The translations under genes and the position numbers were made by a program. DNA of 64,000 bases, taken from positions 1 through 64,000 of the IMG/VR virus record IMGVR_UViG_3300027730_000009, one strand, 5' to 3'. Positions 40,366-52,748 of the stretch are shown piece after piece; position 1 is the stretch's first letter; each line of letters begins with the position of its first letter. A model generated the notes under the pieces. It was not told the DNA's origin. It did not search any database and saw only the letters and a program-made list of their open reading frames with translations. The DNA is from a virus.

Positions 40366-43300
40366 ATCAGCAAACCTTTTTCTTTCGCCCTATTAAATAA
40401 TTTTTCAGCTCTTTCTTCGAGTTGATTGATTATAGTATCCTGTTCTTTAAGAGCCTCAACACAAATAGCAATTACTTCACGATATCTTACCATGTAAGTA
40501 TTTTGCTCAGAACCAACTACTAATTCAGGGTAAAACTGAAGTATTTCTTGTGCAATGAATCCTATTTCTGGCTCTTCTTTCTTTCCCCAAGCATAATCTT
40601 CTAACCAATTGAATTCAACACCTCTAATTTTCTGTATTGTCTCCAATGCGGATTCAATTTGATGAATGTTTGTCTTTAATCTAAAATCTGAAGGTCCAGT
40701 AGGACCGGGAGCTCCTTGAGCACCCTGTGGTCCAGTTGGACCTTGAGCACCTGTACCAACTTTTTGTCCCTGAGCACCTTGAGGACCTGCAAGAGCTCCA
40801 CCTATGTCACCTTGTGCTCCTTGAGGACCTCCACCTCCTTGAGCACCTTGAGCACCTTGTGGTCCTATTGCCCCTTGTGAACCTTGGGAACCTTGGGGAC
40901 CAACACCTCCTTGAACACCTTGTCCACCGGCAGCACCTTGGAATCCTTGAGCTCCAGCCGCTCCTTGGAAACCTTGACCTCCTTGGGCTCCTTGAGCTCC
41001 TTGAGCTCCAGTCGCTCCTTGGGAACCTTGAAAACCTACAGGTCCTTGAGCTCCTTGAGGTCCTTTAGAACCTTGTGCTCCTTGAGGCCCTTGTGCCCCT
41101 TGTCCTCCTTGAGCTCCTTGAGGTCCTACAGCTCCTTGAGCACCTTGACTTCCTTGAAATCCTTGTCCTCCAGTTGCTCCTTGGAAACCTTGAGCACCTT
41201 GACCTCCTGTCGCCCCTTGGAAACCTTGTCCGCCTTGAGCTCCTTGAGGTCCTACAGCCCCTTGAGCACCTTGAGCACCTTGAAATCCTTGACCTCCTTG
41301 AGCTCCTTGAGGTCCTTTCGCACCTTGAGCACCTTGAGCTCCTTGGAAACCAGTAGTTCCTTGGGCACCTTGTGGGCCAACAGCACCTATATGTCCCGTA
41401 GCTCCCTGAAAACCTTGTCCTCCTTGAGCTCCTTGAGCACCTTCAGGACCGGTTGCTCCTGTAGCTCCTTGGAACCCTTGAGCTCCGACGGCACCTTGTG
41501 AACCCTGTGGCCCTATATGACCTTGAGCACCTTGGAATCCTTGACCTCCTACCGCTCCCTGAGAACCTTGTGGTCCTTGAGCTCCTTGAGCACCTTGGAA
41601 TCCCTGACCCCCTTGAGCACCCTGAGACCCTTGAGCACCTATGGCTCCTTGAGCTCCTTGGAATCCTGTTCCACCTTGAGCCCCTTGCGGACCTAAGGCC
41701 CCTTGAGCACCTACCGCTCCTTGATTCCCTTGTCCTCCTTGTGCACCTTGGGACCCTACTGGACCTTGAGCACCTTGAGCTCCTTGAAATCCTTGACCTC
41801 CCTGCGCTCCTTGGGGACCTTGAGCACCTTGACCTCCTGTCGCCCCTTGAAATCCTTGTCCTCCTTGAGACCCTTGTGGACCTTTTGGTCCTTGGGCACC
41901 TTGAGCTCCTTGAAATCCTTGTATCCCTTGAGCTCCTTGTGAACCAATAGCACCTTGAGCTCCTTGTGCTCCTTGAAATCCTTGACCTCCTTGAGCTCCT
42001 TGTGGTCCAGTTCCACCCTGAGCTCCGACAGCACCTTGAAACCCCTGTCCTCCTTGTGCCCCTTGAGCTCCCTGAGGTCCTTGCGCCCCTTGAGCTCCTT
42101 GGAACCCTTGAGCTCCGACGGCACCTTGTGAACCCTGTGGCCCTATATGACCTTGAGCACCTTGGAATCCTTGACCTCCTACCGCTCCCTGAGAACCTTG
42201 TGGTCCTTGAGCTCCTTGAGCACCTTGGAATCCCTGACCCCCTTGAGCACCCTGAGACCCTTGAGCACCTATGGCTCCTTGAGCTCCTTGGAATCCTGTT
42301 CCACCTTGAGCCCCTTGCGGACCTAAGGCCCCTTGAGCACCTACCGCTCCTTGATTCCCTTGTCCTCCTTGTGCACCTTGGGACCCTACTGGACCTTGAG
42401 CACCTTGAGCTCCTTGAAATCCTTGACCTCCCTGCGCTCCTTGGGGACCTTGAGCACCTTGACCTCCTGTCGCCCCTTGAAATCCTTGTCCTCCTTGAGA
42501 CCCTTGTGGACCTTTTGGTCCTTGGGCACCTTGAGCTCCTTGAAATCCTTGTATCCCTTGAGCTCCTTGTGAACCAATAGCACCTTGAGCTCCTTGTGCT
42601 CCTTGAAATCCTTGACCTCCTTGAGCTCCTTGAGAACCTATTGCACCCTGAGCTCCGATAGCTCCTTGAAGACCGATACCTCCTTGAGCTCCTTGTGCGC
42701 CTATTGCACCTTGTGCTCCTTGAGCCCCTTGAAATCCTTGCCCTCCTTGAGCTCCTTGAGCACCTATCGCTCCTTGTGCACCGATTGCTCCTTGTACTCC
42801 CTGAGGTCCAATTGCTCCTTGTACTCCTTGAGCACCTTGACCACCTACATGACCTTGAACACCCTGACCCCCTTGAGCTCCTTGTGAACCTATTGGGCCT
42901 ATCGCTCCTTGAGCTCCTTGGAACCCTTGTCCACCTTGAGAACCTTGAGAACCTCGGGGACCTTGAGAACCTTCTAATCCCTGAGCTCCTTGTCCTCCTT
43001 GAGCCCCTTGAGCACCTTGAGAACCTATAGCACCTTGAGAACCTTGAGCACCTTGAGCCCCTATCAAACCCTGTGGACCTGGAACTCCTTGGGAACCAGT
43101 TGCACCTTGTGACCCTTGAGCTCCTTGAGGTCCTGTATTTTTATTACCTAACCAACCCTGAGGACCTATAATGTTACCAAAATTATTTTGGATAATATTG
43201 GTTCGAGTGTTACCTGAAATTCTTAATGTAGGTGCCGCGTCTATTATTTTAACAATAGAACCTGAATTAGGTGTCGAATATACTAACCCTGAACTATTGG

Positions 43301-43385
43301 ATAGATAAACCCAATTGGTAACAGTAGACGCGGAATCAAGGAACTCAAATTTTCCATCCAAAGGATAAATTACTATGTCAGCCAC
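40362..43385 (-). CDS. Collagen-like fibre protein with S74 chaperone end (1007 residues)
   Basis: Residues 1-85 form a unique attachment domain (starts from a GTG, overlapping the previous stop by 8 bases). Residues about 85-895 are uninterrupted Gly-X-Y, mostly G-A-Q, G-P-Q and G-F-Q triplets, expected to form a triple helix. From S899 (S-D-F-R-L-K) comes the peptidase S74 chaperone, with the Ser/Lys pair five residues apart that cuts itself off after trimer folding, and IGFIAQEI. A perfect 540-bp internal duplication is present. Confidence 0.9.
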   Translation of the reverse strand: MADIVIYPLDGKFEFLDSASTVTNWVYLSNSSGLVYSTPNSGSIVKIIDAAPTLRISGNTRTNIIQNNFGNIIGPQGWLGNKNTGPQGAQGSQGATGSQGVPGPQGLIGAQGAQGSQGAIGSQGAQGAQGGQGAQGLEGSQGPRGSQGSQGGQGFQGAQGAIGPIGSQGAQGGQGVQGHVGGQGAQGVQGAIGPQGVQGAIGAQGAIGAQGAQGGQGFQGAQGAQGAIGAQGAQGGIGLQGAIGAQGAIGSQGAQGGQGFQGAQGAQGAIGSQGAQGIQGFQGAQGAQGPKGPQGSQGGQGFQGATGGQGAQGPQGAQGGQGFQGAQGAQGPVGSQGAQGGQGNQGAVGAQGALGPQGAQGGTGFQGAQGAIGAQGSQGAQGGQGFQGAQGAQGPQGSQGAVGGQGFQGAQGHIGPQGSQGAVGAQGFQGAQGAQGPQGAQGAQGGQGFQGAVGAQGGTGPQGAQGGQGFQGAQGAQGAIGSQGAQGIQGFQGAQGAQGPKGPQGSQGGQGFQGATGGQGAQGPQGAQGGQGFQGAQGAQGPVGSQGAQGGQGNQGAVGAQGALGPQGAQGGTGFQGAQGAIGAQGSQGAQGGQGFQGAQGAQGPQGSQGAVGGQGFQGAQGHIGPQGSQGAVGAQGFQGATGATGPEGAQGAQGGQGFQGATGHIGAVGPQGAQGTTGFQGAQGAQGAKGPQGAQGGQGFQGAQGAQGAVGPQGAQGGQGFQGATGGQGAQGFQGATGGQGFQGSQGAQGAVGPQGAQGGQGAQGPQGAQGSKGPQGAQGPVGFQGSQGATGAQGAQGAQGGQGFQGAAGAQGFQGAAGGQGVQGGVGPQGSQGSQGAIGPQGAQGAQGGGGPQGAQGDIGGALAGPQGAQGQKVGTGAQGPTGPQGAQGAPGPTGPSDFRLKTNIHQIESALETIQKIRGVEFNWLEDYAWGKKEEPEIGFIAQEILQFYPELVVGSEQNTYMVRYREVIAICVEALKEQDTIINQLEERAEKLFNRAKEKGLLI
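41463..42002 (-). repeat. 540-bp perfect tandem repeat, copy 1
   Basis: Identical to 42093-42632 by inspection (offset 630 bases = 210 codons, in frame). 180 residues of Gly-X-Y are duplicated exactly, indicating a very recent event. Confidence 0.85.
42093..42632 (-). repeat. 540-bp perfect tandem repeat, copy 2
   Basis: Second copy of the 41463-42002 block; the 90 bases between the copies are unique Gly-X-Y. Confidence 0.85.
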
Positions 43386-46300
43386 CGATTAATGATTTGA
43401 GTTGATTAAGTTTAGTTTGTATTGATTTCACTCTTGTATTATTTTCTTTTAAAGTTGCAATACCTACGGAAACAAGTAAATCGTATTGTAGATTTTTAAA
43501 ACCATAAATATCAGTGCTCACGACTTCAGGAAAAAGTTTTTCTATTTCTTGAGCAATAAATCCTATACTTTTTCCTTTTAATAGATATTTCTGGTTTGGT
43601 TTATACCCCTCCAATTGAGGAATATTGTCTCTCCATTCGAATCTGACACCCTTCATACCAATTACACGACTTTTTATATTTTCTAATGATTTTACATTAG
43701 TTTTTAGTCGTTTATCTGATGGGGGACCTTGCGCTCCTTGGGCCCCTTGTGGTCCTTTTGGCCCTTGAGCACCTGTACCCCCTCCTATCCCTTGTGCACC
43801 TTGAGGTCCATCTGGTGGTTCCCCACCACCACCAGCTATTCCTTGAGCCCCTTGAGAACCTTGAAAGAATCCATTTGCACCTGTGGCTCCTTGAAAACCT
43901 TGGACATTGCCAGCCCCTTGAGCTCCTTGAGGTCCAGTTGGCCCTGTTGCACCGGGGGTGATATTGGGTTGACCGGGATGTCCAGTCACCCCAAATGAAC
44001 CTTGGGCACCCTGAGGACCACCCTGAGCTCCTACAGCAGATATGGCACCCTGAGCACCAGTAGCCCCTTTAGCACCAATAGCTTCAATTGGGTCAGCTGC
44101 AGCCCCGGGATTACCAGTATCACCAACAGCTCCACCAAATCCCGGAGCACCTGTAGTTACACTTGCAGCCCCATTATTACCTGTCGTTCCTTGAGCACCA
44201 GTAAATCCCGGTGCACCCTGTGTCACCCCTGCAGCTCCGTTGTGACCTGTTGCACCTCCATTACCATTAGCTCCGGTATGTCCTTGGACGGCACCTTGAG
44301 CACCTTGAAATCCTGTGGCACCCTGAGCACCTCCAAATCCCGGTGCACCTTGGGTGGCACCTTGAGCTCCTTGAAACCCTGTAGCTCCTTGTGCACCAGT
44401 AAATCCTAAATCACCCGTCACAGAACTTTGAGCTCCTTGGGCTCCTTGACTTCCTTGACTTCCTTGGGCTCCTACATGCCCTGTTGGTCCTCCTTGAGCC
44501 CCTATTTGTCCTTGGGCTCCTTGTGGACCTGTTGCGCCAGTGTGTCCTTGAACTATCGATGCTGGTCCTTGAGCTCCTTGAGGACCTTTAGTACCTTGAG
44601 CTCCGACGGCTCCTGATACTTCACTTGCGGTCCCACCGTGTCCTGTAGGTCCTTGTGCACCTATACCTCCTGTATGTCCTTGAACAGCTCCTTGGGCACC
44701 TATATGTCCTTGGTCACCTTGAGCACCTTGTGCTCCTTTGGCACCCACAGCTGAAATCGCGTCACCGGCAGCTCCAGTGTGACCTGTAGCCCCTTGGGAA
44801 CCTTGTGCTCCGGTAGCCCCTTGAACCGCATTTTGTGCACCTTGAGCTCCTTGAGAGCCTTGTGAGCCAGTAAATCCCGGCGCTCCTTGTGTTGCCCCTG
44901 CAGCACCGATGTTACCTGTGGCTCCTTGGGAACCTGCAGCTCCCGTATGTCCCTGAACCGCACCTTGTGCTCCCTGAAACCCTTGTGCTCCTTGTGCACC
45001 AAAAATACCATCATGACCAGGGTTGACCCCTTGAGCGCCTTGTTGACCCACGGCACCTTGTGCCCCTATAATACCTCCATGTCCTGTCACTGCACTTTGA
45101 GCTCCTGTTGCACCTTGAGCTCCCTGAGCTCCTTGACCACCGACAGCACCTTGGACAGCTCCTTGAGCTCCAATGTGTCCCTGAGCTCCTTGAGCTCCAA
45201 TAACACCAACATGTCCCTGAACCGCCGATTGAGGTCCTTGAGCTCCTTGAGGACCTTTGGTACCTTGAGCACCCTGAGCACCTGAGACTTCACTTGCGGT
45301 CCCACCGTGTCCTGTAGGTCCTTGTGCACCTATACCACCTGTATGTCCTTGAACAGCTCCTTGAGCACCTATATGGCCTTGGTTACCTTGAGCACCTTGA
45401 GCTCCTTTCGCCCCATCAGTACCTAATCCTGCAGCAGCTCCTGTATTTCCCGTTCCTCCTTGAGCACCTTGTGCTCCGATGTTACCGGTTGGTAATCCTT
45501 GTGCTCCCACGGCTCCTTGAGCACCTTGAAAACCCATTACTCCAGAAGCACCTTGAGTACCACCATCAGCACCGATATTACCTGTAGCTCCTTGGGAACC
45601 TGCAGCTCCCGTATGTCCCTGAACCGCACCTTGTGCTCCCTGAAACCCTTGTGCTCCTTGTGCACCAAAAATACCATCATGACCAGGGTTGACCCCTTGA
45701 GCGCCTTGTTGACCCACGGCACCTTGTGCCCCTATAATACCTCCATGTCCTGTCACTGCACTTTGAGCTCCTGTTGCACCTTGAGCTCCCTGAGCTCCTT
45801 GACCACCGACAGCACCTTGGACAGCTCCTTGAGCTCCAATGTGTCCCTGAGCTCCTTGAGCTCCAATAACACCAACATGTCCCTGAACCGCCGATTGAGG
45901 TCCTTGAGCTCCTTGAGGACCTTTGGTACCTTGAGCACCCTGAGCACCTGAGACTTCACTTGCGGTCCCACCGTGTCCTGTAGGTCCTTGTGCACCGATA
46001 CCACCTGTATGTCCTTGAACAGCTCCTTGAGCACCTATATGGCCTTGGTCACCTTGAGCACCTTGTGCTCCCTTAGCTCCAATATCTAAAAATTCCGATG
46101 CCGCAGCTCCTGTATTTCCAGTTCCTCCTTGAGCACCTTGTGCTCCGATGTTACCGGTTGGTAATCCTTGGGCTCCCACGGCTCCTTGAGCCCCTTGAAA
46201 ACCCATTACCCCAGACGCACCTTGAGTGCCACCATCAGCACCGATGTTACCTGTGGCTCCTTGGGAACCTTCAGCTCCCGTATGTCCCTGAACCGCACCT

Positions 46301-47244
46301 TGTGCTCCCTGAAACCCTTGCGCTCCTTGAGCACCAAAAATACCATCATGACCAGGGTTGACCCCTTGAGCGCCTTGTTGACCTACGGCACCTTGTGCAC
46401 CTTCAAACCCTATATGTCCTTGTACAGCCCCTTGTGAACCGATAGCACCCTGTGCTCCTTGAGCACCGATTGCCCCTTGTGCTCCCTGAACAGCCCCTTG
46501 TGCTCCAACCTCACCTTGTGCCCCTTGGGCACCAATTGAACCTGTTTCACCTGCAACACCACCTTGGGCACCAATACCACCTTGAGCTCCTTGAAAACCT
46601 TGAGCACCTTGTGCACCTATTGTTTCATTTGCCAATCCAACAACTCCCTCACCACCTTGAGCCCCTTGAGCTCCTTGAGCCCCTACGGTAGCCCCTTGAG
46701 CTCCTTGAGCACCTTGTGGTCCTTTAACACCTTGAGCACCTTGTGCTCCTTGTATACCTCCTTGGGCACCTTGAGCTCCGGCACCCCCTTGGGCACCTTG
46801 TGCTCCTTGTGCACCTGACACACCACCTTTAGCACCTTGAGCTCCTGTGTCCCCTTGAATCCCTTTAGCACCTTGAGCTCCTTGAGAACCTTGAGCACCC
46901 TGAGGACCTATAGGTCCAACTGCGCCCTGGGCTCCTTGGCCACCGATAGCACCTTGGAATCCTTGAATATTTAGTGGTGGTCCGACCCATTCACCGATGG
47001 TGTTTATCATCAGGGTTTCACCAGCCCAAACCCCTGATGTAGCATTGGTAATTGCAAGTCCTTTAGAGACTAATCCTGTTGTCGAAATTTCAACAGTGTC
47101 AAATTGGGTTACCGAGGAGAAATTAATTCTGTCCGCCTCCAACATAACCACAACCATACCTGATGATACAGAATCATCAAAAACAAAAAGTGGGTCAAGA
47201 GTTAAGGGAGAACCTTGAGGAAAAATAGTTACATTCAATGCCAT
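43378..47244 (-). CDS. Collagen-like fibre protein with S74 chaperone end (1288 residues)
   Basis: Residues 1-90 form a unique attachment domain (starts [13 protein letters not shown]). Residues about 95-1170 are Gly-X-Y with many G-H-T, G-A-V and G-A-A triplets and modules repeated at about 222 residues. S74 starts at S1176 (S-D-K-R-L-K) with [16 protein letters not shown]. Lies between the other two fibres with an 8-base overlap and a 1-base gap. Confidence 0.9.
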   Translation of the reverse strand: MALNVTIFPQGSPLTLDPLFVFDDSVSSGMVVVMLEADRINFSSVTQFDTVEISTTGLVSKGLAITNATSGVWAGETLMINTIGEWVGPPLNIQGFQGAIGGQGAQGAVGPIGPQGAQGSQGAQGAKGIQGDTGAQGAKGGVSGAQGAQGAQGGAGAQGAQGGIQGAQGAQGVKGPQGAQGAQGATVGAQGAQGAQGGEGVVGLANETIGAQGAQGFQGAQGGIGAQGGVAGETGSIGAQGAQGEVGAQGAVQGAQGAIGAQGAQGAIGSQGAVQGHIGFEGAQGAVGQQGAQGVNPGHDGIFGAQGAQGFQGAQGAVQGHTGAEGSQGATGNIGADGGTQGASGVMGFQGAQGAVGAQGLPTGNIGAQGAQGGTGNTGAAASEFLDIGAKGAQGAQGDQGHIGAQGAVQGHTGGIGAQGPTGHGGTASEVSGAQGAQGTKGPQGAQGPQSAVQGHVGVIGAQGAQGHIGAQGAVQGAVGGQGAQGAQGATGAQSAVTGHGGIIGAQGAVGQQGAQGVNPGHDGIFGAQGAQGFQGAQGAVQGHTGAAGSQGATGNIGADGGTQGASGVMGFQGAQGAVGAQGLPTGNIGAQGAQGGTGNTGAAAGLGTDGAKGAQGAQGNQGHIGAQGAVQGHTGGIGAQGPTGHGGTASEVSGAQGAQGTKGPQGAQGPQSAVQGHVGVIGAQGAQGHIGAQGAVQGAVGGQGAQGAQGATGAQSAVTGHGGIIGAQGAVGQQGAQGVNPGHDGIFGAQGAQGFQGAQGAVQGHTGAAGSQGATGNIGAAGATQGAPGFTGSQGSQGAQGAQNAVQGATGAQGSQGATGHTGAAGDAISAVGAKGAQGAQGDQGHIGAQGAVQGHTGGIGAQGPTGHGGTASEVSGAVGAQGTKGPQGAQGPASIVQGHTGATGPQGAQGQIGAQGGPTGHVGAQGSQGSQGAQGAQSSVTGDLGFTGAQGATGFQGAQGATQGAPGFGGAQGATGFQGAQGAVQGHTGANGNGGATGHNGAAGVTQGAPGFTGAQGTTGNNGAASVTTGAPGFGGAVGDTGNPGAAADPIEAIGAKGATGAQGAISAVGAQGGPQGAQGSFGVTGHPGQPNITPGATGPTGPQGAQGAGNVQGFQGATGANGFFQGSQGAQGIAGGGGEPPDGPQGAQGIGGGTGAQGPKGPQGAQGAQGPPSDKRLKTNVKSLENIKSRVIGMKGVRFEWRDNIPQLEGYKPNQKYLLKGKSIGFIAQEIEKLFPEVVSTDIYGFKNLQYDLLVSVGIATLKENNTRVKSIQTKLNQLKSLIGG
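44620..46380 (-). repeat. Tandem modules of about 666-669 bp in the second fibre gene
   Basis: A landmark sequence recurs at 44631, 45300 and 45966 (spacing 669 and 666 bases). The copies are close to identical over several hundred bases, with a third partial copy ending near 46380. Confidence 0.7.
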
Positions 47245-47245
47245 A

Positions 47246-50200
47246 TCAATTTATTTCATTTTCAAGGTCTTCAATTAATTTTTGTAGTTCTTCAATAAAT
47301 ACTTGTTGTTCTTTAATACCTTCAACAAGTAGGGCATTTAACTTCGGATAATCGATAGAATAATAACCGTTGTCTTTTAAGTCAACCACTTGTGGTATTA
47401 CGGCTCTAACTTCTTGAGCAATAAATCCAATAGAGTGTATTTGTCCTAATTCTTTATAGGTATCATAATGTGGTGCCGATTCCAACCAATCAAATTCAAC
47501 GGGATTCAATTTCAAAATTTTATCTAAAGCGTCTTCAATTGTAGTAACATTTGTTTTGAGTCTCGCGTCGGACTTTTCACATGCTGTTTGGTTAGATAGT
47601 GCAGCGCCAGGCCCAGGGTCACATTCACCTATTGTCCAACAATTCACCCCATCACTAAAATTAGCGCCTCCAAAACAAGGAGGACAACTCGTACAGGCAC
47701 TATCTGAGAAAATGTTACAACCGTTAGCCAGCGTCGCACAGTTGGAGTAGAAGGTAACATTTTCACCAGAACATACTGCCTCACAGCTCTCTGGATTACA
47801 ATTCGCATTGTGGGGATAACAAGCTACTCCAGTAGCTCCTTGTGCTCCTTGAAACCCGGTAGCACCTGGTGCACCTGTATCACTAGCACCAGGAGCACCT
47901 TGGAATCCTATTATACCGACGTCCGGAATCCCTTGGGCTCCTTTTTGTCCTTGTGGTCCACCAGGGGTACCTTGAGCACCTGTTGCACCAGGGGTAGTGT
48001 TATTAGCACCTGGTGCGCCACCAGGTCCAGGTGGACCGCCCCCGCCAGGAGGTCCTGCAGCTCCTTGTGAACCTTGCGGACCCTTAGTACCTTGCGCGCC
48101 TGTTGGACCTGGATTACCTGGAGGTAAAGTTGAACCTGTAGCTCCTTGTGCTCCCTGTACCCCTTGAGGACCTCTCGCCCCTTGTGACCCTTGTGGCCCA
48201 ACAGCACCCTGAGCACCTTGAGGACCTGTAGCTCCTATGGTACCTTGCGCCCCTTGTGGTCCAACAGCACCCTGTATCCCTTGTGCTCCTTGAGGTCCTC
48301 TACCTCCTTGAGCTCCTTGAGGTCCTACTCCTCCTTGACTTCCTTGAGAACCTTGAGGTCCTCGGGCACCGACATCACCAGTTCCTCCTCCAGCACCTTG
48401 TGAACCTTGAGAACCCTGTGGTCCTCTAGCACCGACATCACCAGTTCCTCCTCCAGCACCTTGTGAACCCTGACCCCCTTGAGGTCCTCTATTACCTTGA
48501 GCTCCTGTACCTCCTGTTGCTCCTTGTGAACCTTGACCACCTTGAGGTCCACGAGCACCTTGCGAACCTTGAGCTCCCTTGGCTCCTTGTGCCCCTTGAG
48601 ACCCTTGTGGTCCGATATTTCCTTGAGCGCCAGTTTCTCCTGTTGCCCCTTGTACCCCTTGTGCTCCTTGACCCCCTATCAGTCCTTGAGCTCCTTGGAA
48701 TCCGACAGCACCTTGAGCTCCTTGAACTCCTTGTGGACCTCTAGCCCCTTGGACACCTATTGGACCTTGAGCACCTTGTGCTCCTTGTACTCCTTGTGGA
48801 CCTCTTGGTCCTTGGACTCCCTGAGGACCTATGGCACCTTGAACACCTTGGGAACCTTGTGGTCCTCTATTACCTTGAGCACCTGTTCCTCCTTGCGCAC
48901 CTTGCGACCCTTGGGCTCCTTGAGGTCCTCTATCTCCTTGAGCTCCTTGGCCTCCTTGAGCCCCTTGAGCACCTTGAGCACCCTGAGGTCCTAAGGCTCC
49001 GGTGTGTCCAGTGGCTCCAGCAGCACTCTGTGAACCTTGAGACCCTTGTGGTCCTCTTGCCCCGATTTCTCCAGTAGCTCCTTGAGCTCCTTGGGACCCT
49101 TGAGCACCTTGTGGTCCTACGCTACCCTGAGCTCCAGTTCCTCCAGTTGCTCCTTGTACACCTTGTGCTCCTTGAGGTCCAACGGACCCTTGGGACCCTT
49201 GAGCTCCCTTAGCCCCTTGAGCTCCTTGAGACCCTTGTGGTCCGACATTTCCTTGAGCTCCAGTCTCTCCAGTTGCTCCTTGTGCCCCTTGTGCTCCTTG
49301 ACCTCCTATCAGTCCTTGTGCTCCTTGGAATCCGACAGCACCTTGAGCCCCTTGGGCTCCTTGCGGACCTCTAGCTCCTTGAGACCCTATTGGACCTTGA
49401 GCCCCTTCCGCTCCTTGTACTCCTTGTGGACCTCTTGCCCCTTGTGAACCTTGTGGTCCGACAGCACCCTGAAGTCCTTGTGCCCCTTGAGGTCCTCTGG
49501 CACCTTGGGCTCCTTGAGCTCCTACGGCATCATTTTGTGCTCCTTGTGCCCCTTGAGGTCCTCTACCTCCTTGTGACCCTTGAGGTCCAACAGCACCTTG
49601 AACTCCTTGGGCACCCTGAGGTCCTAAAGCTCCGGTATCTCCTGTTGCTCCAGGAGCACTCTGAGAACCTTGAGACCCTTGTGGTCCTCTTGCCCCGATT
49701 TCTCCAGTAGCTCCTTGAGCTCCTTGGGACCCTTGAGCACCTTGAGGTCCTACGCTACCCTGAGCTCCAGTTCCTCCAGTTGCTCCTTGTACACCTTGTG
49801 CTCCTTGAGGTCCAACGGACCCTTGGGACCCTTGAGCTCCCTTAGCCCCTTGTGCCCCTTGAGACCCTTGTGGTCCGACATTTCCTTGAGCACCTGTTTC
49901 TCCAGTTGCTCCTTGTACCCCTTGTGCTCCTTGACCTCCTATCAGTCCTTGTGCTCCTTGGAATCCGACAGCACCTTGAGCCCCTTGGGCTCCTTGCGGA
50001 CCTCTAGCTCCTTGAGACCCTATTGGACCTTGAGCCCCTTCCGCTCCTTGTACTCCTTGTGGACCTCTTGCCCCTTGTGAACCTTGTGGTCCGACGGCAC
50101 CCTGAACACCTTGTGCCCCTTGAGGTCCTCGGGCTCCTTGGGCACCTTGAGCACCTACGGCATCATTTTGTGCTCCTTGTGCCCCTTGAGGTCCTCTATT

Positions 50201-51751
50201 TCCTTGAGCTCCTTGGCCTCCTTGAGCCCCTTGAGCTCCTTGAGCGCCCTGAGGTCCTAAGGCTCCGGTGTGTCCAGTGGCTCCAGCAGCACTCTGAGAA
50301 CCTTGAGACCCTTGTGGTCCTCTTGCCCCGATTTCTCCAGTAGCCCCTTGTGCTCCTTGGGACCCTTGAGCACCTTGGGGTCCTATGTTTCCCTGAGCAC
50401 CTTGGGCACCTTCACCACCTTGTGCTCCTTGAGCACCCTGTGGACCAACTAATCCTTGAGCCCCTTGAGCCCCTTTTGAGCCTTGTGACCCTTGTGGCCC
50501 GAAAGGTCCTACTAATCCTTGGGCACCTTGTCCTCCTTTTGCTCCTTGTACCCCTTGAGCTCCTTGGGGACCCGCAGCACCTTGAGCACCTTGAGAACCT
50601 ATTCCTCCTTGAGCACCTTGTGCCCCTTGAGGCCCGATAGCACCTGTGGCTCCTTGGAAACCCTCGGCACCTTGTGCTCCGATGTTACCCGTGGAGCCGA
50701 TTGCCCCCTCAGAACCTTGAGCACCAGTAGTTCCCTCAGCACCTTGAGCACCAGTAGGTCCTATTGCTCCTTGAACACCCTGAGGCCCTTTGGGACCTTG
50801 TGCACCTTGAGCACCAACAGCAGCATTTAGAGTATTGTTGTAATCCAAAAATTCGATACCAAAAAACATTTTGATATCTTGATTCACATTAGTGCTTCCT
50901 GAAGTAAAAGATATCCCAAAATCCCAATAGTTACCAAACAAGGATGTACTAGTAACATTATAGAGATAATTACCATCGAGAGGTCCATCAACATCGAGTA
51001 ATTCAACTCTTAAATCCCAGTTATTATCAATTTGAGAAAATATACTACTTAAATCAACAAGTCCAGCTCCTTGAGGTGTAGTTCCTCCTGAAACTGAGAC
51101 TGACATTGTGTTAACACCAGTCACTGTTGTGTCACTATTAGTCGCCGCAACCCTTAGAGCCCCATCAAAAGTCGAGTCAGCTACCCATGTCCACCAATAT
51201 GGACCATAAATTGTTGGTTGACCACCACCTTGATTTCCTTGTGGTCCTTGAGCACCTTGCGCACCTTGGGCACCAATGGCACCCTGAGCACCTGTAATAT
51301 TGGTACCAGGTCCTGTCCAATTTCCTGTACCATCCAAGACTTGTGTACCTCCGACCGATAAAAAGTTAGTGACCGTAAGGGTTGAAAACACATAAACCTC
51401 AGGAGAACATCCTCCCAAGTTTGATGAAAGAACATCACTAATATCTGTTACTGTACTTGGTCTTACACAACGATAATAAGTTAGACCCGAAGGAACATTA
51501 ATAGTTTCTAATACCCCTGTACTACAATTACGATATGTCGCAACCCCCGTTCCTCCACCAGTTGCCAAAAATGAAAAGTAATCACAATTTTCTTGGGGTG
51601 CAAATAAAACTTGGTTTTCAAATAACAAAGAGGCATCATATAACACCAAAATTTTGAACTTAAAACTTGGGTCAGTCTCAAATAATATTTCAGGAATGTT
51701 TCCAGGTCTTGAACGTATATTACTTGGAAATATTGTTAGATTCTTTGCCAT
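47246..51751 (-). CDS. Collagen-like fibre protein with S74 chaperone end (1501 residues)
   Basis: Residues 1-150 form a unique attachment domain; a 120-residue globular insert lies near 180-310 ([20 protein letters not shown]). Gly-X-Y, rich in G-P-Q-G-A-Q and G-A-R, runs to about 1290. A Cys-rich block (12 or more Cys, about 1295-1385) follows, unlike the other two fibres. S74 begins at S1394 (S-D-A-R-L-K). First gene of the fibre operon, with a TATTTATA element 16 bases before the ATG. Confidence 0.9.
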   Translation of the reverse strand: MAKNLTIFPSNIRSRPGNIPEILFETDPSFKFKILVLYDASLLFENQVLFAPQENCDYFSFLATGGGTGVATYRNCSTGVLETINVPSGLTYYRCVRPSTVTDISDVLSSNLGGCSPEVYVFSTLTVTNFLSVGGTQVLDGTGNWTGPGTNITGAQGAIGAQGAQGAQGPQGNQGGGQPTIYGPYWWTWVADSTFDGALRVAATNSDTTVTGVNTMSVSVSGGTTPQGAGLVDLSSIFSQIDNNWDLRVELLDVDGPLDGNYLYNVTSTSLFGNYWDFGISFTSGSTNVNQDIKMFFGIEFLDYNNTLNAAVGAQGAQGPKGPQGVQGAIGPTGAQGAEGTTGAQGSEGAIGSTGNIGAQGAEGFQGATGAIGPQGAQGAQGGIGSQGAQGAAGPQGAQGVQGAKGGQGAQGLVGPFGPQGSQGSKGAQGAQGLVGPQGAQGAQGGEGAQGAQGNIGPQGAQGSQGAQGATGEIGARGPQGSQGSQSAAGATGHTGALGPQGAQGAQGAQGGQGAQGNRGPQGAQGAQNDAVGAQGAQGARGPQGAQGVQGAVGPQGSQGARGPQGVQGAEGAQGPIGSQGARGPQGAQGAQGAVGFQGAQGLIGGQGAQGVQGATGETGAQGNVGPQGSQGAQGAKGAQGSQGSVGPQGAQGVQGATGGTGAQGSVGPQGAQGSQGAQGATGEIGARGPQGSQGSQSAPGATGDTGALGPQGAQGVQGAVGPQGSQGGRGPQGAQGAQNDAVGAQGAQGARGPQGAQGLQGAVGPQGSQGARGPQGVQGAEGAQGPIGSQGARGPQGAQGAQGAVGFQGAQGLIGGQGAQGAQGATGETGAQGNVGPQGSQGAQGAKGAQGSQGSVGPQGAQGVQGATGGTGAQGSVGPQGAQGSQGAQGATGEIGARGPQGSQGSQSAAGATGHTGALGPQGAQGAQGAQGGQGAQGDRGPQGAQGSQGAQGGTGAQGNRGPQGSQGVQGAIGPQGVQGPRGPQGVQGAQGAQGPIGVQGARGPQGVQGAQGAVGFQGAQGLIGGQGAQGVQGATGETGAQGNIGPQGSQGAQGAKGAQGSQGARGPQGGQGSQGATGGTGAQGNRGPQGGQGSQGAGGGTGDVGARGPQGSQGSQGAGGGTGDVGARGPQGSQGSQGGVGPQGAQGGRGPQGAQGIQGAVGPQGAQGTIGATGPQGAQGAVGPQGSQGARGPQGVQGAQGATGSTLPPGNPGPTGAQGTKGPQGSQGAAGPPGGGGPPGPGGAPGANNTTPGATGAQGTPGGPQGQKGAQGIPDVGIIGFQGAPGASDTGAPGATGFQGAQGATGVACYPHNANCNPESCEAVCSGENVTFYSNCATLANGCNIFSDSACTSCPPCFGGANFSDGVNCWTIGECDPGPGAALSNQTACEKSDARLKTNVTTIEDALDKILKLNPVEFDWLESAPHYDTYKELGQIHSIGFIAQEVRAVIPQVVDLKDNGYYSIDYPKLNALLVEGIKEQQVFIEELQKLIEDLENEIN
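49028..50340 (-). repeat. Tandem modules of about 633 bp in the third fibre gene
   Basis: A landmark (CCCGATTTCTCC) recurs at 49061 and 49694 (633 bases = 211 codons) and again near 50327. Copies are highly similar but not identical. Confidence 0.7.
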
Positions 51752-51767
51752 TGAGTTTTACAGATAC

Positions 51768-51775
51768 TATAAATA
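51768..51775 (-). promoter_or_regulatory. TATTTATA element
   Basis: Minus strand TATTTATA 16 bases before the ATG at 51751, heading the fibre operon. Confidence 0.5.
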
Positions 51776-51842
51776 CATCTAAACAAAGTTTAGAGCACCA
51801 AAGTTTATTAGATATTATAATAAAATTATAATAAGGGTAAAC

Positions 51843-52130
51843 CTACTCCTTGAGATGTTTTTTGATTATGTCAACCGCTTCGGTTAACTCTTGATAGTCC
51901 CTGTCGGGAGCATACAGAAATGACTTGTGTTTATCACCCCCCTTTTCTTGGATTATCAAAAGAGCAGGTACATAGTCGTTTTCTGTTGCCTTAACAAAAA
52001 TATCATATTCTTCTTTATTGTCATCGATATCCCTGTCAACAAAATCGATACCTTCACTTGTGAGCATATCTTTAAAGTCATAACAATGGGGACATCCTTT
52101 CATTGTATAGACAACTATATGTGTAGACAT
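51843..52130 (-). CDS. Glutaredoxin-like protein
   Basis: 95 residues. HIVVYTMKGCPHCYDFKDML (4-23) contains the C-P-H-C active site, then V-P-A-L-L-I with the cis-Pro. Reduces ribonucleotide reductase or other disulfides. Starts 2 bases after the thioredoxin stop. Confidence 0.88.
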   Translation of the reverse strand: MSTHIVVYTMKGCPHCYDFKDMLTSEGIDFVDRDIDDNKEEYDIFVKATENDYVPALLIIQEKGGDKHKSFLYAPDRDYQELTEAVDIIKKHLKE

Positions 52131-52132
52131 CT

Positions 52133-52444
52133 TTAGTATTTGTTTATCACCTCCAGCAATTGAGATTGACTCATAACTCCCACATTAGAGAACACCTCTT
52201 TACCTTCTTTATACACTTTAAGTGTGGGAACCGAGCGGATTCCAAGTTCCATAACGAAATCTCTGTCAGAGTCGATATCTAAACTAAAGATACCCATGGA
52301 TAGTTCTTGTCCTGACTTTTCCAAACTCCCGAGGTTACCCATTAAAACTTTACAGGGACCACACCATGTGGCAAACAAATCCAAGACAAATGTCTCGTTA
52401 TTTTTGATTTTTTCTTTTACTTGTTCAGATGATAGTTGTGTCAT
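52133..52444 (-). CDS. trxA: Thioredoxin
   Basis: 103 residues. VLDLFATWCGPCKVLMGNL (20-38) with W-C-G-P-C, and IRSVPTLKVYKEGKEV with the cis-Pro: a complete thioredoxin. Paired with the glutaredoxin gene, probably to keep ribonucleotide reductase (not in the window) reduced, or as an assembly or polymerase factor. Confidence 0.93.
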   Translation of the reverse strand: MTQLSSEQVKEKIKNNETFVLDLFATWCGPCKVLMGNLGSLEKSGQELSMGIFSLDIDSDRDFVMELGIRSVPTLKVYKEGKEVFSNVGVMSQSQLLEVINKY

Positions 52445-52745
52445 TTTTTTTCAATATTGAATTCAGGAATATTTGAATGGGTCCAATTTGATTGGGAAGG
52501 AAATAGACCTCCAACGAATAGTAACCAGTTGTTCCTGTTGTCTTATACAATAAATAGAACCCCCCCTTTGTTTTGTAAATAACTTCATTAAACTCAGGTG
52601 TTGGATAAATAGAGTTTACATACACCATCTCGAACTTGTCTTTTGGGGTTTCCGTTTTTTTTACTCTATCCAATCGAAATACCGAAAAAGAAGTTTCTTC
52701 TTTTTGTTCGACTTTTTCAATAAAGGGGTGGGGTTTTATAAACAT
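52425..52745 (-). CDS. Hypothetical protein
   Basis: 106 residues. Beta-rich (EVIYKTKGGFYLLYKTTGTT). Overlaps the thioredoxin start by 20 bases and the previous stop by a few bases. No family recognised. Confidence 0.55.
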   Translation of the reverse strand: MFIKPHPFIEKVEQKEETSFSVFRLDRVKKTETPKDKFEMVYVNSIYPTPEFNEVIYKTKGGFYLLYKTTGTTGYYSLEVYFLPNQIGPIQIFLNSILKKNDTTII

Positions 52746-52748
52746 ATG

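Noticed and set aside
40700-51000. Long open frames on the plus strand and in other minus frames across the fibre genes
   Set aside because: They are Leu/Ser-rich shadows of the Gly-X-Y repeat read in other frames; no independent start signals or domains.
40700-51000. CRISPR-like array of short direct repeats
   Set aside because: The 9-18 base repeats keep a three-base reading frame and encode G-A-Q/G-P-Q triplets; no unique spacers and no cas genes.
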